A DNA stretch of 9,956 bases from an uncultured Clostridia bacterium (lineage in GTDB: Bacteria > Bacillota > Clostridia > Oscillospirales > Acutalibacteraceae), in contig CANRAN010000036.1 of assembly GCA_947628595.1 (NCBI GenBank), positions 1 through 9,956 on the forward strand. The letters run 5' to 3'. A program made the position numbers and the translations under genes. Positions 1 through 7,277 of this stretch are shown here, in pieces; position 1 is the stretch's first letter; the number at the start of each line of letters is the position of its first letter. The notes beneath the pieces were generated by a model. It was not told the origin of the DNA. It worked only from the letters and a program-made list of their open reading frames with translations, and did no database searches.

Positions 1-1113
1 CATTTTTTGATTCCAGTCTTTCGGTGTTTTTCCTGCATTGAACAAGAAACGAGCAGGCGTTATCAATTCAACTTTATCTGCAACCATATATGAAGCATCC
101 ATAAAATCATTATAAACAGGCTTATCTGATGTTCCAAAAGTATCCTCCTGATACGGCGGATTTCCAATAACAAAATCAAATTTCATAGTATTACCTCTTT
201 CCTTAAGTTTTTTAAAAAGTATTGATTTTTTACTTCGCCAGTTATATATAACACAATCAAAATCTTCTTCCGGTTCAATATCGTTTATTTCATCAAACAT
301 AGACAACTGAAAAAATTCTTCCTGTGGTATGCCAAATGGGACAGTATCAGAAAGTCCGTCCATTTGCCAGAAATTCCAGCATATTATATTTATTGCTTTT
401 TGCAACTCGTCTTTAGTTGCCAATCTGTGCCATTGTGTTTCAACATAATCGCAAAAGGTGTTCAGAATATTAATCCTTGCAATCAGAAGATTATCCCCCT
501 GAAATTCATATCCGTACACACTTTGTAATGCCCGGTATGCCCAAATAAGCCATTCCTTTTCATTTTCGGCATTTTCATTGATAACACGTAATTTGCGGTC
601 AAGTATGCCAATACGTTTTTCTATGGGTATAACCTCTCCCGTTGAACTGTCATATCTGGATACAATATACGGAGCTTCTCCGCAGGTGATCTCCAGCCGC
701 CGTGAATCAACATATTCTGTCCAGTGTCTGCCTGTTGGAAATGTAATTTTCTCTGTAATCGTTTCCCATACATGACCGCTCTGACTGTTGAAAACATCTT
801 TTCTGGCAAACCATTCTTCGTCACAATGATTATTCATCATATTTACAACCCATGCCGGTGTAAATACCTCCGCTTTTTTTCTTGTACGTTCGCTCTGTTC
901 AGCCGCTACTTTATATACTCTCGGCTGTATCTCGCATTGTGAAAAGCCGAGAAGTAAATCTTCTGTCATCTGTGAGGAGTTTGTATATCCGGCACCATAG
1001 CCCGTATAGCTCTCAGAAGCAAATATAATATTCTTTTTTGTCGTTTTATCCTGTAACAGGTATTTCAATAAACCATTGACAGGATAATCGTCTAATTTGA
1101 TCAGTTCTTTCAA
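1..1113 (-). CDS. Type II/IIG restriction-modification adenine DNA methyltransferase, N-terminal part (partial)
   Basis: A continuous frame on the minus strand gives 371 residues and leaves the window at base 1, so the C-terminus is missing. It looks like an Eco57I/Alw26I-type N6-adenine methyltransferase, often fused to or partnered with a restriction endonuclease. Visible motifs in order are EVFTP at residues 82-86 (motif X-like), LEITCGEAPY at 140-149 (a divergent motif I, S-adenosylmethionine binding), YGYEFQGDNLLIARINIL at about 200-217, and the catalytic motif IV NPPY at 318-321. The N-terminal gamma-class order X, I, IV is normal. The start is TTG at 1113: an in-frame TGA lies at 1131-1129 and AGGGG sits 7 bases upstream, with no ATG until residue 49. 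A second ribosome-site-like stretch (GGAAAGAGG) precedes Met310 just before NPPY, but the frame is continuous, so one protein is likelier. Whether a nuclease domain or a separate nuclease follows cannot be seen. The class is fairly certain, the subtype is not. Confidence 0.85.
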   Translation of the reverse strand, partial: MKELIKLDDYPVNGLLKYLLQDKTTKKNIIFASESYTGYGAGYTNSSQMTEDLLLGFSQCEIQPRVYKVAAEQSERTRKKAEVFTPAWVVNMMNNHCDEEWFARKDVFNSQSGHVWETITEKITFPTGRHWTEYVDSRRLEITCGEAPYIVSRYDSSTGEVIPIEKRIGILDRKLRVINENAENEKEWLIWAYRALQSVYGYEFQGDNLLIARINILNTFCDYVETQWHRLATKDELQKAINIICWNFWQMDGLSDTVPFGIPQEEFFQLSMFDEINDIEPEEDFDCVIYNWRSKKSILFKKLKERGNTMKFDFVIGNPPYQEDTFGTSDKPVYNDFMDASYMVADKVELITPARFLFNAGKTPKDWNQKM

Positions 1114-1170
1114 AAATATACCCCTAACTCAGAAAAATAAGTCACTTATTAAACAAATTATCTAATATAC

Positions 1171-1199
1171 ATTATACCATTGATTCTTTACAATATCAA
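1171..1199 (-). promoter_or_regulatory. Sigma-A-type promoter of the methyltransferase gene
   Basis: Read on the minus strand, TTGATA (1199-1194) is followed after exactly 17 bases by a perfect TATAAT (1176-1171). The TTG start codon is about 58 bases downstream, which leaves a short leader with the AGGGG ribosome site. The match to the consensus is close, so the methyltransferase is probably transcribed on its own, divergently from the sigma-factor operon. Confidence 0.7.
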
Positions 1200-1285
1200 A
1201 ATTATTTTTAATATTATTTATTTTGTTTGTGTTGTATTATGCGTTTTTTTGCACACATTCAACAGATGTTCATTATTTGGTAAAC

Positions 1286-1315
1286 TTGATATGCATATCA
1301 TAAACCACATATAAA
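1286..1315 (+). promoter_or_regulatory. Candidate promoter of the sigma/anti-sigma/YfhO operon
   Basis: TTGATA at 1286-1291 and TATAAA at 1310-1315 are separated by 18 bases, about 75 bases before the sigma-factor start. The -35 hexamer is almost wholly inside a perfect 14-base palindrome (1287-1300), so a dimeric regulator could block it. Many ECF operons are autoregulated from a promoter read by their own sigma factor. That promoter, if present, is not recognisable from sequence alone and could lie between 1320 and 1370. Confidence 0.4.
1287..1300. repeat. Perfect 14-base palindrome TGATATGCATATCA (possible operator)
   Basis: The 14 bases equal their own reverse complement. They overlap the -35 box of the candidate operon promoter and lie about 90 bases upstream of the sigma-factor gene. 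That position fits an operator for a dimeric DNA-binding protein. In AT-rich DNA short palindromes arise by chance, but the central TGCA and the placement make this one worth noting. Confidence 0.45.
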
Positions 1316-1389
1316 ATTAAAAAATATGCAACCAATAAGAATAAAAAACGATATATTATATAGAGTGACTTTTAAAGGAGGAATCAGAA

Positions 1390-1947
1390 ATGACCGACCA
1401 ACAGATAGTAGAGATGTATTGGAACAGGAACGAAAATGCAATAAATGTAACAGCCGAAAAATACGGTACTTATTGCTACACTGTCACCTACGGTATTTTA
1501 CACAACGAGGACGATGCTAAGGAAAGTGTGAACGATACCTATATGGAAGCATGGAATAAGATACCGCCCAACAAACCCAAAATACTTAAAATATTTCTCG
1601 GAAGGATAGCACGATGTATTTCTATTGACAGGTGGAGAAAGAAAAACGCTGAAAAACGAGGCGGTGGTGAATTGCCGGATGTCTTGGAAGAACTTTCGGA
1701 ATGTACAGCAAAAAACGGAAATCCTATGGATGAAATAGAAAAAAAATTGTTGAACGAAACAATTGATTTATTTGTAAAGGGCTTGGGACACGCTGAACAA
1801 AAGGTATTTCTGTGTCGCTATTGGTATGCTGAATCAATCAGGGAAATTGCCGCACAATGCGGATTTTCGGAGAGCAAGGTGAAATCCATGTTGATGAGAA
1901 CACGAAAAAAACTTCATAAACAGCTGGAAACGGAGGGATTGTTATGA
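1390..1947 (+). CDS. ECF-type (sigma-70 family, group 4) RNA polymerase sigma factor
   Basis: This 185-residue protein has the size and two-domain plan of an extracytoplasmic-function sigma factor. Region 2 covers about residues 20-85: the core-binding and -10-recognising helices AEKYGTYCYTVTYGILHNE and DDAKESVNDTYMEAWNKIPP, then RIARCISIDRWRKK. A short charged linker follows, and region 4 is at about 135-180. It carries the -35-binding helix-turn-helix SIREIAAQCGFSESKVKSM and the basic end RTRKKLHKQL. The ATG at 1390 has AAAGGAGG (1374-1381) 8 bases upstream. It is the first gene of an operon: its stop codon overlaps the next start (ATGA at 1944-1947), so translation of the membrane partner is coupled. 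In the cell it would direct RNA polymerase to envelope-stress-type promoters when released by that partner. The ECF class is well supported; the exact ECF group and the signal are unknown. Confidence 0.92.
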   Translation: MTDQQIVEMYWNRNENAINVTAEKYGTYCYTVTYGILHNEDDAKESVNDTYMEAWNKIPPNKPKILKIFLGRIARCISIDRWRKKNAEKRGGGELPDVLEELSECTAKNGNPMDEIEKKLLNETIDLFVKGLGHAEQKVFLCRYWYAESIREIAAQCGFSESKVKSMLMRTRKKLHKQLETEGLL

Positions 1948-2792
1948 CAGTATTTGATTTGCTTGATAGCATTGGAAATGTGGACGATGAGCTGATTGAA
2001 AGGGTTAAGCAACCGAAAAAATCACATAAAAAAACTATTATTATTGGTTCTTTGGCAGCTTGTGCAGTGATAGCGTGTACTGGTATATTAATGACGCAAA
2101 ATGTCCAAAGGAACATTGATATAATTGATAATACTTCCGATACAGGCAAAATAAGTTCCGGCATTTTATATTCGGATGTATCTGACGGGCAATGGGCTGG
2201 AAGTGAGAGCCCGGAAACAGCAAATAGTGAGTTTTCACAAGAAATCAGTTCAGATGACACGGGTACAAATATACAGGAGTCACAGGCAACAGGCGGTGCA
2301 AGCTCAGAAGCCCCGCATAATGAGGACTCCGCTGAAATTGAGGAGGCAAATATGCCGTTTGAGGTGTATTACGTGGTAAACAAAAATGTTGAACACAAAA
2401 CATTAATGGCTGCTGCAAATCCAAAGGACGTATTTGAAATATGGAAAGGCGAAAACCATATTGGCAGTGAAGTTAAACTGGTCAATGTAAGGATTGAGGA
2501 TAGCGGTAATACTACTGTTTCGGAATACAGTGGTATAGAGGTTGCTACGCATACATCGGGAGAACATACGGTCTATAACCTCACTGTAACAAAAAATCTC
2601 GAAAACTATTACAATACAGATAAAGACCTTCTACTTGAATCCCTTGAAAAAACGATGACCGGTATGTGTGAACAAAAGCCTGATGAGTATAAGCTGATAC
2701 TTGAGGACGAAGAGCATGAAGAAGAGTCCGAGAGTAATTGGGTGGATCCTGACGATATACACTACAACGACCAAGGGGAAATACCCGAATGA
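1944..2792 (+). CDS. Probable membrane anti-sigma factor with extracytoplasmic sensor-like domain
   Basis: The protein has 282 residues. It begins with a short cytoplasmic segment (1-30, FDLLDSIGNVDDELIERV then a basic KKSHKK stretch) and one transmembrane helix at about 31-50. A Ser/Thr/Glu-rich low-complexity linker (about 65-130) and a folded-looking outer domain (about 135-250) follow, with a very acidic tail. The motif FDLLDSIGNVDDELI resembles the sigma-binding N-termini of clostridial anti-sigma proteins that lack a zinc ZAS motif. The stretch NLENYYNTDKDLLLESLEKT recalls GerMN-like domains, but this is a weak impression. The start overlaps the sigma stop, and GGAGGG (1932-1937) lies 6 bases upstream. 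Its own stop overlaps the yfhO-like start (ATGA at 2789-2792). Position and topology make anti-sigma function the best reading. No similarity search supports it here, so it could also be another co-expressed lipidless surface protein. Confidence 0.72.
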   Translation: MTVFDLLDSIGNVDDELIERVKQPKKSHKKTIIIGSLAACAVIACTGILMTQNVQRNIDIIDNTSDTGKISSGILYSDVSDGQWAGSESPETANSEFSQEISSDDTGTNIQESQATGGASSEAPHNEDSAEIEEANMPFEVYYVVNKNVEHKTLMAAANPKDVFEIWKGENHIGSEVKLVNVRIEDSGNTTVSEYSGIEVATHTSGEHTVYNLTVTKNLENYYNTDKDLLLESLEKTMTGMCEQKPDEYKLILEDEEHEEESESNWVDPDDIHYNDQGEIPE

Positions 2793-5464
2793 AAGCAGTT
2801 CCTGAAAAATTAAAATATAAATTCAAACAATACTTTTCGCTTGTGTTGCCGCCAATTCTAACCCTGTCAGTATTTTTGTATATATTCAAAATTTATAATA
2901 TGTATCCGTTCGGAAAAGGCAGTGTTGCATGGTGCGATATGAATCAACAGGGCATACCGCTTCTTATGAATTTTAAGGATATGCTGAGTGGAAAGGACAA
3001 TTTGTTTTTCAGTATGCAGAATGCAGGAGGTATGAATTTCTGGGGCGTGTTTTGCTTTTTTCTGTCAAATCCGTTTTCGCTGCTTGCTGTACTTATTCAA
3101 AAGGAAGAAATTATATACTTTGTCAATATTTTGGTAATATTTAAATTGACACTATGTTCCTTTACGGCTGCCGTTTATTTTAAATGTCGGAAAATAAAAA
3201 TAGGTAGCGGTATTGCCGTTTCTCTAAGCGTAATGTATGCCTTTTGCGGTTACGGTATGCTGTTCTATCAGAATATAATGTGGCTCGATGTGATGTATTT
3301 GTTTCCTATCCTTATGATCGGTTTGGAAAAGCTGATCAAGGAACGGAAGAACATATTATTTATTATTTCATTGTCCGCTATAATGGTAATGAATTTTTAT
3401 CTGTGCTATATGGTGGTTGTTTTTATTTTGCTGTATATGGCTGTGTACTTTATTGATGAGCGATATTCAAAAGACCGGCGGGAAGTCTGCGTAAAATTTT
3501 TGTCCGGTTCAATTCTATCAGCACTGATAACAGCCGTGGTATGGTTGCCGAGTCTGATACAGGTTATGTTTTCGGGGCGGTTAGGTTCGGTGAACGAAAG
3601 TTTGCAGAATTCAAGCTTTTTATCGCAATATGAAACGGTATTACCTCTTTTGTTCTGCACAGGGTTTATCTTTGTTGTGTTCATATTACGTCTTTTAAGC
3701 GGAAAAAGAATGTCCAAGGAGCATAGAAGAAATCTGTTGTTGTTTTTACTGATGCTTATACCGTTCTTTATTGAGCCTGTCAATATTCTTTGGCATACAG
3801 GCAACTATATGTCATTTCCGGCAAGGTACGGCTTTATTACAATATTTATCGGTCTGATTTGCTGTGTAGATTTTCTGACAAATACAAGTGAAAAAGAAAC
3901 AACTATAAAGCATAGATATCAATACATACTGATACTATTAGGCTTTGCCATTATCTACGGATATTATTATTATTCTAAAAGTCTGATTGACAAAAATTTT
4001 GATATGCTGACCAAATATACGGCTACCCTATGGGGCAATAAAGAGTCACTTGACGGACTGGTAAGCTTGTTTGTTTTAGCGGCAGGGTGTTATCTGGTTA
4101 TATTATTGCTTTATTACAAGAGGCAGATAATCAAGCAGATTTTTGCGATAATGCTGATAGTTCTATGCTGTGTGGAGGGAATGAACAGTATAAGGCTCTA
4201 TATGGTAAGCCCCGCTGTGAATAATCCGAAACGGACGACAGATTTTGCTTTGCTTTCAGAGATGAGCGACAAAATTAAGGATGATAGCTTTTACAGAGTT
4301 AAAACAGATTTCAAGTCGGCTGAATATAATATGACAGGGTCACTCGGCTATCCGTCTATCAGCCATTATACCTCCCTCACGGAACATGATTTTATGAAAA
4401 TGCAGCGGCTCTTAGGCTACTCCACCGTGTGGATGAAATCCGGCAGCAACGGCGGCACAGAGCTGACAAATGCTCTTTACTGCATAAAGTATAACATCTC
4501 AGAAGATATGAAAAATAATACTGTTTACACAAACGGCAAGTATTTCATCAACACCTTGTCGGCGTACCTTGGGTTGGGTATTTTGTGCGATAATGATTTT
4601 TCTAATTGTACGGAATTTCCTGAAGGCTTGACAAGAGCCGAGATACAGCAGTATCTTTTTGAAAGGGTATTTGATACGGATAAAAAGCTGATTACGGAAT
4701 ACAACTATGACAAAAATCTGAGCATTGGGATTTCATATTCGGGTGACAAATATCATTTTTCAAATTCGTCAAAGGTTAAGTACGATATTTATGTATTAGG
4801 CAGACAAAGCATTTATGCCGATTGCTACGACAGATTTTCAAATTCTCTTTCAGAGGAATATTTTGATGCACTATCCATACAGGTAAACGGCAGAAATATC
4901 AAAGGCCAATATCCGGAAGCGGATAATAACGGTCTTTTAAATTTGGGCGAATTTGAAAACGAAAGGATAACTGTCGAGATTACATCGAATAAAGCAATAA
5001 GCTGTTACAGCTTCGGTGTTTTCGGTCTTGACATTGATCTGCTGTCTGAAACTATCGACAAAACAAATTGTGCCAATCTCCGGTATGACGGACACAGGAT
5101 TATCGGTACGGTAAATACCGAAAGTAAAAAGACCTGTCTGTTATCCGTTCCATACAATGACGGGCTTATCGTAAAGATAAACGGCAATACTGTTCCCGTA
5201 AAAAGAGTTCTGTCTGATTTTACAGCATTTGAATTAACCAATGGTGAAAATCGGATAGAAGTATTTCTGATACCGGTAGGTTTTATATCAGGTGTTATCA
5301 TAACAATCATAGGCATTATTTTGTTTACTATATATTTCATTCTTCAAGGAAAAATTCATACTCCGAAAAAATTGTCGGGTGCAATGGAGATATTGACAGG
5401 CTTTACGTCTATCTTGGCATTTATGTTGGTATATGTGTTTCCGATTTTCTTCGTAATAAATTAG
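2789..5464 (+). CDS. YfhO family membrane protein (GT-C-like glycosyltransferase)
   Basis: This large polytopic membrane protein has 891 residues. The first membrane helix is at about 14-37, followed by an outer loop with WCDMNQQ, whose Asp50 and Gln53 match the conserved acidic loop of YfhO proteins and GT-C glycosyltransferases. About a dozen hydrophobic segments extend to about residue 465. A long extracytoplasmic region (about 470-825) contains the family-typical HYTSLTEHDFMKM and LTNALYCIKYNI. Two C-terminal helices follow (about 825-850 and 865-890). Known YfhO relatives in Bacillus and Listeria transfer sugars to lipoteichoic or wall teichoic acids from lipid-linked donors at the outer membrane face. 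The substrate here cannot be told. The start overlaps the preceding stop by four bases and has AAGGGG (2773-2778) 10 bases upstream. Co-translation with an ECF sigma pair suggests that envelope glycosylation is part of the response. No partner CsbB-type transferase gene is in the window. Confidence 0.88.
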   Translation: MKAVPEKLKYKFKQYFSLVLPPILTLSVFLYIFKIYNMYPFGKGSVAWCDMNQQGIPLLMNFKDMLSGKDNLFFSMQNAGGMNFWGVFCFFLSNPFSLLAVLIQKEEIIYFVNILVIFKLTLCSFTAAVYFKCRKIKIGSGIAVSLSVMYAFCGYGMLFYQNIMWLDVMYLFPILMIGLEKLIKERKNILFIISLSAIMVMNFYLCYMVVVFILLYMAVYFIDERYSKDRREVCVKFLSGSILSALITAVVWLPSLIQVMFSGRLGSVNESLQNSSFLSQYETVLPLLFCTGFIFVVFILRLLSGKRMSKEHRRNLLLFLLMLIPFFIEPVNILWHTGNYMSFPARYGFITIFIGLICCVDFLTNTSEKETTIKHRYQYILILLGFAIIYGYYYYSKSLIDKNFDMLTKYTATLWGNKESLDGLVSLFVLAAGCYLVILLLYYKRQIIKQIFAIMLIVLCCVEGMNSIRLYMVSPAVNNPKRTTDFALLSEMSDKIKDDSFYRVKTDFKSAEYNMTGSLGYPSISHYTSLTEHDFMKMQRLLGYSTVWMKSGSNGGTELTNALYCIKYNISEDMKNNTVYTNGKYFINTLSAYLGLGILCDNDFSNCTEFPEGLTRAEIQQYLFERVFDTDKKLITEYNYDKNLSIGISYSGDKYHFSNSSKVKYDIYVLGRQSIYADCYDRFSNSLSEEYFDALSIQVNGRNIKGQYPEADNNGLLNLGEFENERITVEITSNKAISCYSFGVFGLDIDLLSETIDKTNCANLRYDGHRIIGTVNTESKKTCLLSVPYNDGLIVKINGNTVPVKRVLSDFTAFELTNGENRIEVFLIPVGFISGVIITIIGIILFTIYFILQGKIHTPKKLSGAMEILTGFTSILAFMLVYVFPIFFVIN

Positions 5465-5845
5465 ATAACACATTGTACGTTGAATGATAAAGTGACTTTA
5501 CCATGGGGAATGAGTCTTGAATTGTCAGATAGTATGAGTACCGATTATAAATTGCAATTCGTTCTACCAATTATGAAATATGGCAGAAAAATTTTGTTTC
5601 CTTGAATATGTTAAAAACAACATTAATAAATGGTTTATCTCTGAGTCCGGCACAACTGATTCAAACCAAAAACAGGCTGATAGTAAAAATTGGTTGATGA
5701 ATCCTAAAAAGCTTTGGAATTTTATGGGGACAGCGGTACCAATGTGGGATTGAATGGATATTTTTGTTATGAAGCGAATGAACTAAAGTTATGGATAATT
5801 TGGAAAATGCAGAAAATTATTGAATCCAATATAATATTGTTATGA
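5465..5845 (+). pseudogene. Decayed coding-like sequence in shifting frames (unidentified)
   Basis: No intact gene occupies this stretch, yet protein-like fragments follow one another in different frames. The first is 5465-5602, open to a TGA at 5603, with LPWGMSLELSDSMSTDYKLQ. The second is 5580-5753, with a possible 57-residue ATG frame ending at TGA, containing KWFISESGTT and NPKKLWNF. The third is about 5710-5842 with FYGDSGTNVGLNGYFCYEAN. None of the starts has a ribosome binding site. The pattern suggests a gene broken by frameshifts and stops downstream of the sigma operon. I cannot name the ancestor. The 57-residue frame could be a real small gene, but its lack of a ribosome site argues against it. 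Confidence 0.35.
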
Positions 5846-5911
5846 TACGTTTTGGTGGGTCTTTTTTGCAAAAAATTATTATTAATTTATATACGCTTTG
5901 CATGGAAATTA

Positions 5912-5920
5912 TGATATAAT
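5912..5920 (+). promoter_or_regulatory. Extended -10 promoter of the 308-residue protein gene
   Basis: TGATATAAT gives a perfect TATAAT (5915-5920) with the upstream TG of an extended -10 element. No good -35 hexamer is seen at 16-18 bases, which is typical of extended -10 promoters. Transcription would start near 5927, inside the paired sequences described next, and run about 250 bases before the next ATG with a good ribosome site. Confidence 0.5.
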
Positions 5921-5952
5921 TAATCGTAGGAGATTAAACCGTTTAACGATTA
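5921..5952 (+). repeat. Nested inverted repeats at the predicted transcript start
   Basis: TAATCGT (5921-5927) pairs with ACGATTA (5946-5952). Nested inside, TTAAAC (5934-5939) and GTTTAA (5941-5946) form a one-base-centred dyad. The block begins immediately after the -10 box, so it could be an operator that blocks polymerase, or a 5'-end RNA hairpin. Both readings are inferred from position and symmetry only. Confidence 0.4.
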
Positions 5953-5994
5953 TATGCATAACTATAAAGGTGATAGTATATTCAGCGTTAAAGG

Positions 5995-6130
5995 GAACAA
6001 AATCCTTGGTAGTAAGCGCCCCGATTTTTACTACTATCTTACTACTAGCACTGCTGTGTTTGCCCTGAATAGCCGGTTGTTTTGTAGATTTAGTCCCCAT
6101 TCTGTCAAATGGGCAGTAAAGGGGAAGAAA
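5995..6130 (+). promoter_or_regulatory. Structured leader with tandem repeat and competing stems
   Basis: The gap between promoter and gene contains TTACTACTA twice (6028-6036 and 6039-6047). The upstream TGGTAGTAA (6007-6015) can pair with either copy, giving mutually exclusive stems of about nine pairs including one G-U. Further down, CCCATT (6096-6101) pairs with AATGGG (6108-6113), while TGCCC (6061-6065) could compete for the same GGGCA, and CCCC (6095-6098) could instead meet GGGG (6121-6124). No terminator T-tract is present. This looks like a cis-acting RNA leader, but it matches no riboswitch that I recognise. Confidence 0.3.
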
Positions 6131-6177
6131 CCTTATAGAATACTACATTTATTAAAAATTGAGAAAGGAAAAAAATT

Positions 6178-7104
6178 ATGACATACCCCAGACCTTTATC
6201 GGAGAAAAGTATAAATAAACTGTTTGAGTCGTGGAAAACAGAAACGGTTGAGGTGTTACATCGTTATTATGAAGCATTTGCACTCCTCTATGGAAGTATT
6301 CAGCTTGCAGATGCATGGAAAATATTCAAGCAATTTGAACCCAAAATACACAAGAAACAGTTTATCGAATTTTCAACGATAGTTCGCAGAGAAAATGTTC
6401 CATACTATATTTTTGAAATTGACGAGATATATTGTGATGAACGGCGTTTAGAAACTGAACGTTATATTGTAAACAAGGAGATTATTTTAAGTGGTTATGG
6501 GAAATACAGATGGCTGTACACGATTGATGAAGAACAATGCGGAAAGCCGTATTATGCAGGGAATGACTTACTTGAGGTAGCAAAACACCGCTGGTATGAT
6601 CAAAAAATTAAGCAATTCATAAATAACATGATGTTTACGCAAGGAGAAAATGCCGGAAAACGATTTAATGAAGCATATTTTCTTACAGAGTTGGAAAAAT
6701 TTGATCTTGAATATTACAAGAGTGAAACTAAGAGGGCAGAAATTCGTAAACAGGCAGAGATACCTTTCTCCGAAAAACTTATGAAAAGGATAATTTATTA
6801 TACCGAATTTACAAAAAGTAGTGTATCCAATATTATTGATTATCTTAAAGAAAACGATTATGTGTTTGAGTCAGATGAAAAAGTAAATGAATTTATCGAA
6901 TTGCTGCAAGAGTTTAATAATAAGTCGCACCTCTGGAAAAACTGCGGAAATGCGCCTGAAGAATTGTTTGCTTTGTATGCATCGCAAATGCCGCAATCAA
7001 TCAGCTTTGGTCCCGGAATACAAAAAGCCTTTGCCGATGGTACGATTGACCGTGAGGAGCTTATCCGTAAGATAAAGAAAATGGGTATTGATGTGATAGA
7101 TTAA
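6178..7104 (+). CDS. Hypothetical protein, 308 residues
   Basis: I do not recognise a named family with confidence. The protein is soluble, without signal peptide or membrane helix, and rich in charged and aromatic residues (Tyr, Glu, Lys). It reads as mainly helical. The segment FNNKSHLWKNCGNAPEEL (about 246-263) resembles a stretch in Firmicutes proteins that carry SEC-C metal-binding tails, but no SEC-C cysteine cluster is present. The C-terminus GPGIQKAFADGTIDREELIRK looks like a short helical hairpin. The ATG at 6178 has GAGAAAGGA (6161-6169) 8 bases upstream, which supports this start. It stands alone behind its own promoter and a long leader, between decayed DNA and a transposase relic, so it may be accessory. 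Base composition is AT-rich like its surroundings. Confidence 0.75.
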   Translation: MTYPRPLSEKSINKLFESWKTETVEVLHRYYEAFALLYGSIQLADAWKIFKQFEPKIHKKQFIEFSTIVRRENVPYYIFEIDEIYCDERRLETERYIVNKEIILSGYGKYRWLYTIDEEQCGKPYYAGNDLLEVAKHRWYDQKIKQFINNMMFTQGENAGKRFNEAYFLTELEKFDLEYYKSETKRAEIRKQAEIPFSEKLMKRIIYYTEFTKSSVSNIIDYLKENDYVFESDEKVNEFIELLQEFNNKSHLWKNCGNAPEELFALYASQMPQSISFGPGIQKAFADGTIDREELIRKIKKMGIDVID

Positions 7105-7237
7105 ATAAACGGATAAATTGACGATAGGGGTTTAATTATTACAGTCAAGAGATAAATATTATGAGGTAAACACTGATTTAATTGCGAAAAAACAATTCTA
7201 TATTAGAATAATGGGTTATAATAGGTTCAGACTATGC

Positions 7238-7243
7238 TATAAT
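7238..7243 (+). promoter_or_regulatory. Possible relic promoter (-10 TATAAT) of the IS element
   Basis: TGCTATAAT is an extended -10 element about 35 bases before the relic transposase ATG. The region 7105-7237 before it holds no gene and no clear -35. It is probably the remnant of the transposase promoter. No terminal inverted repeats of the element could be identified with certainty. Confidence 0.3.
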
Positions 7244-7277
7244 AAAGACACAAGCCAAAGGCATAGGGCGATTAATA

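Noticed and set aside
621..824. A short ATG frame inside the methyltransferase region
   Set aside because: It lies in another frame of the same strand as the continuous 371-codon methyltransferase frame that carries the motifs.
1187..1214. A rightward promoter TTTACA-16-TAATAT overlapping the methyltransferase promoter
   Set aside because: AT-rich DNA gives many such matches, and the pair at 1286-1315 is nearer to the gene and carries the palindrome. Not excluded.
5909..6100. A 63-codon minus-strand frame in the same leader
   Set aside because: No ribosome site, and it runs against the clear rightward promoter; treated as a shadow.
5954..6181. A 75-codon plus-strand frame overlapping the start of the 308-residue protein gene by four bases
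   Set aside because: It has no ribosome binding site, lies over the inverted repeats and tandem repeat, and its protein shows no family signature. The overlap with ATGA is probably chance. It remains possible as a leader peptide.
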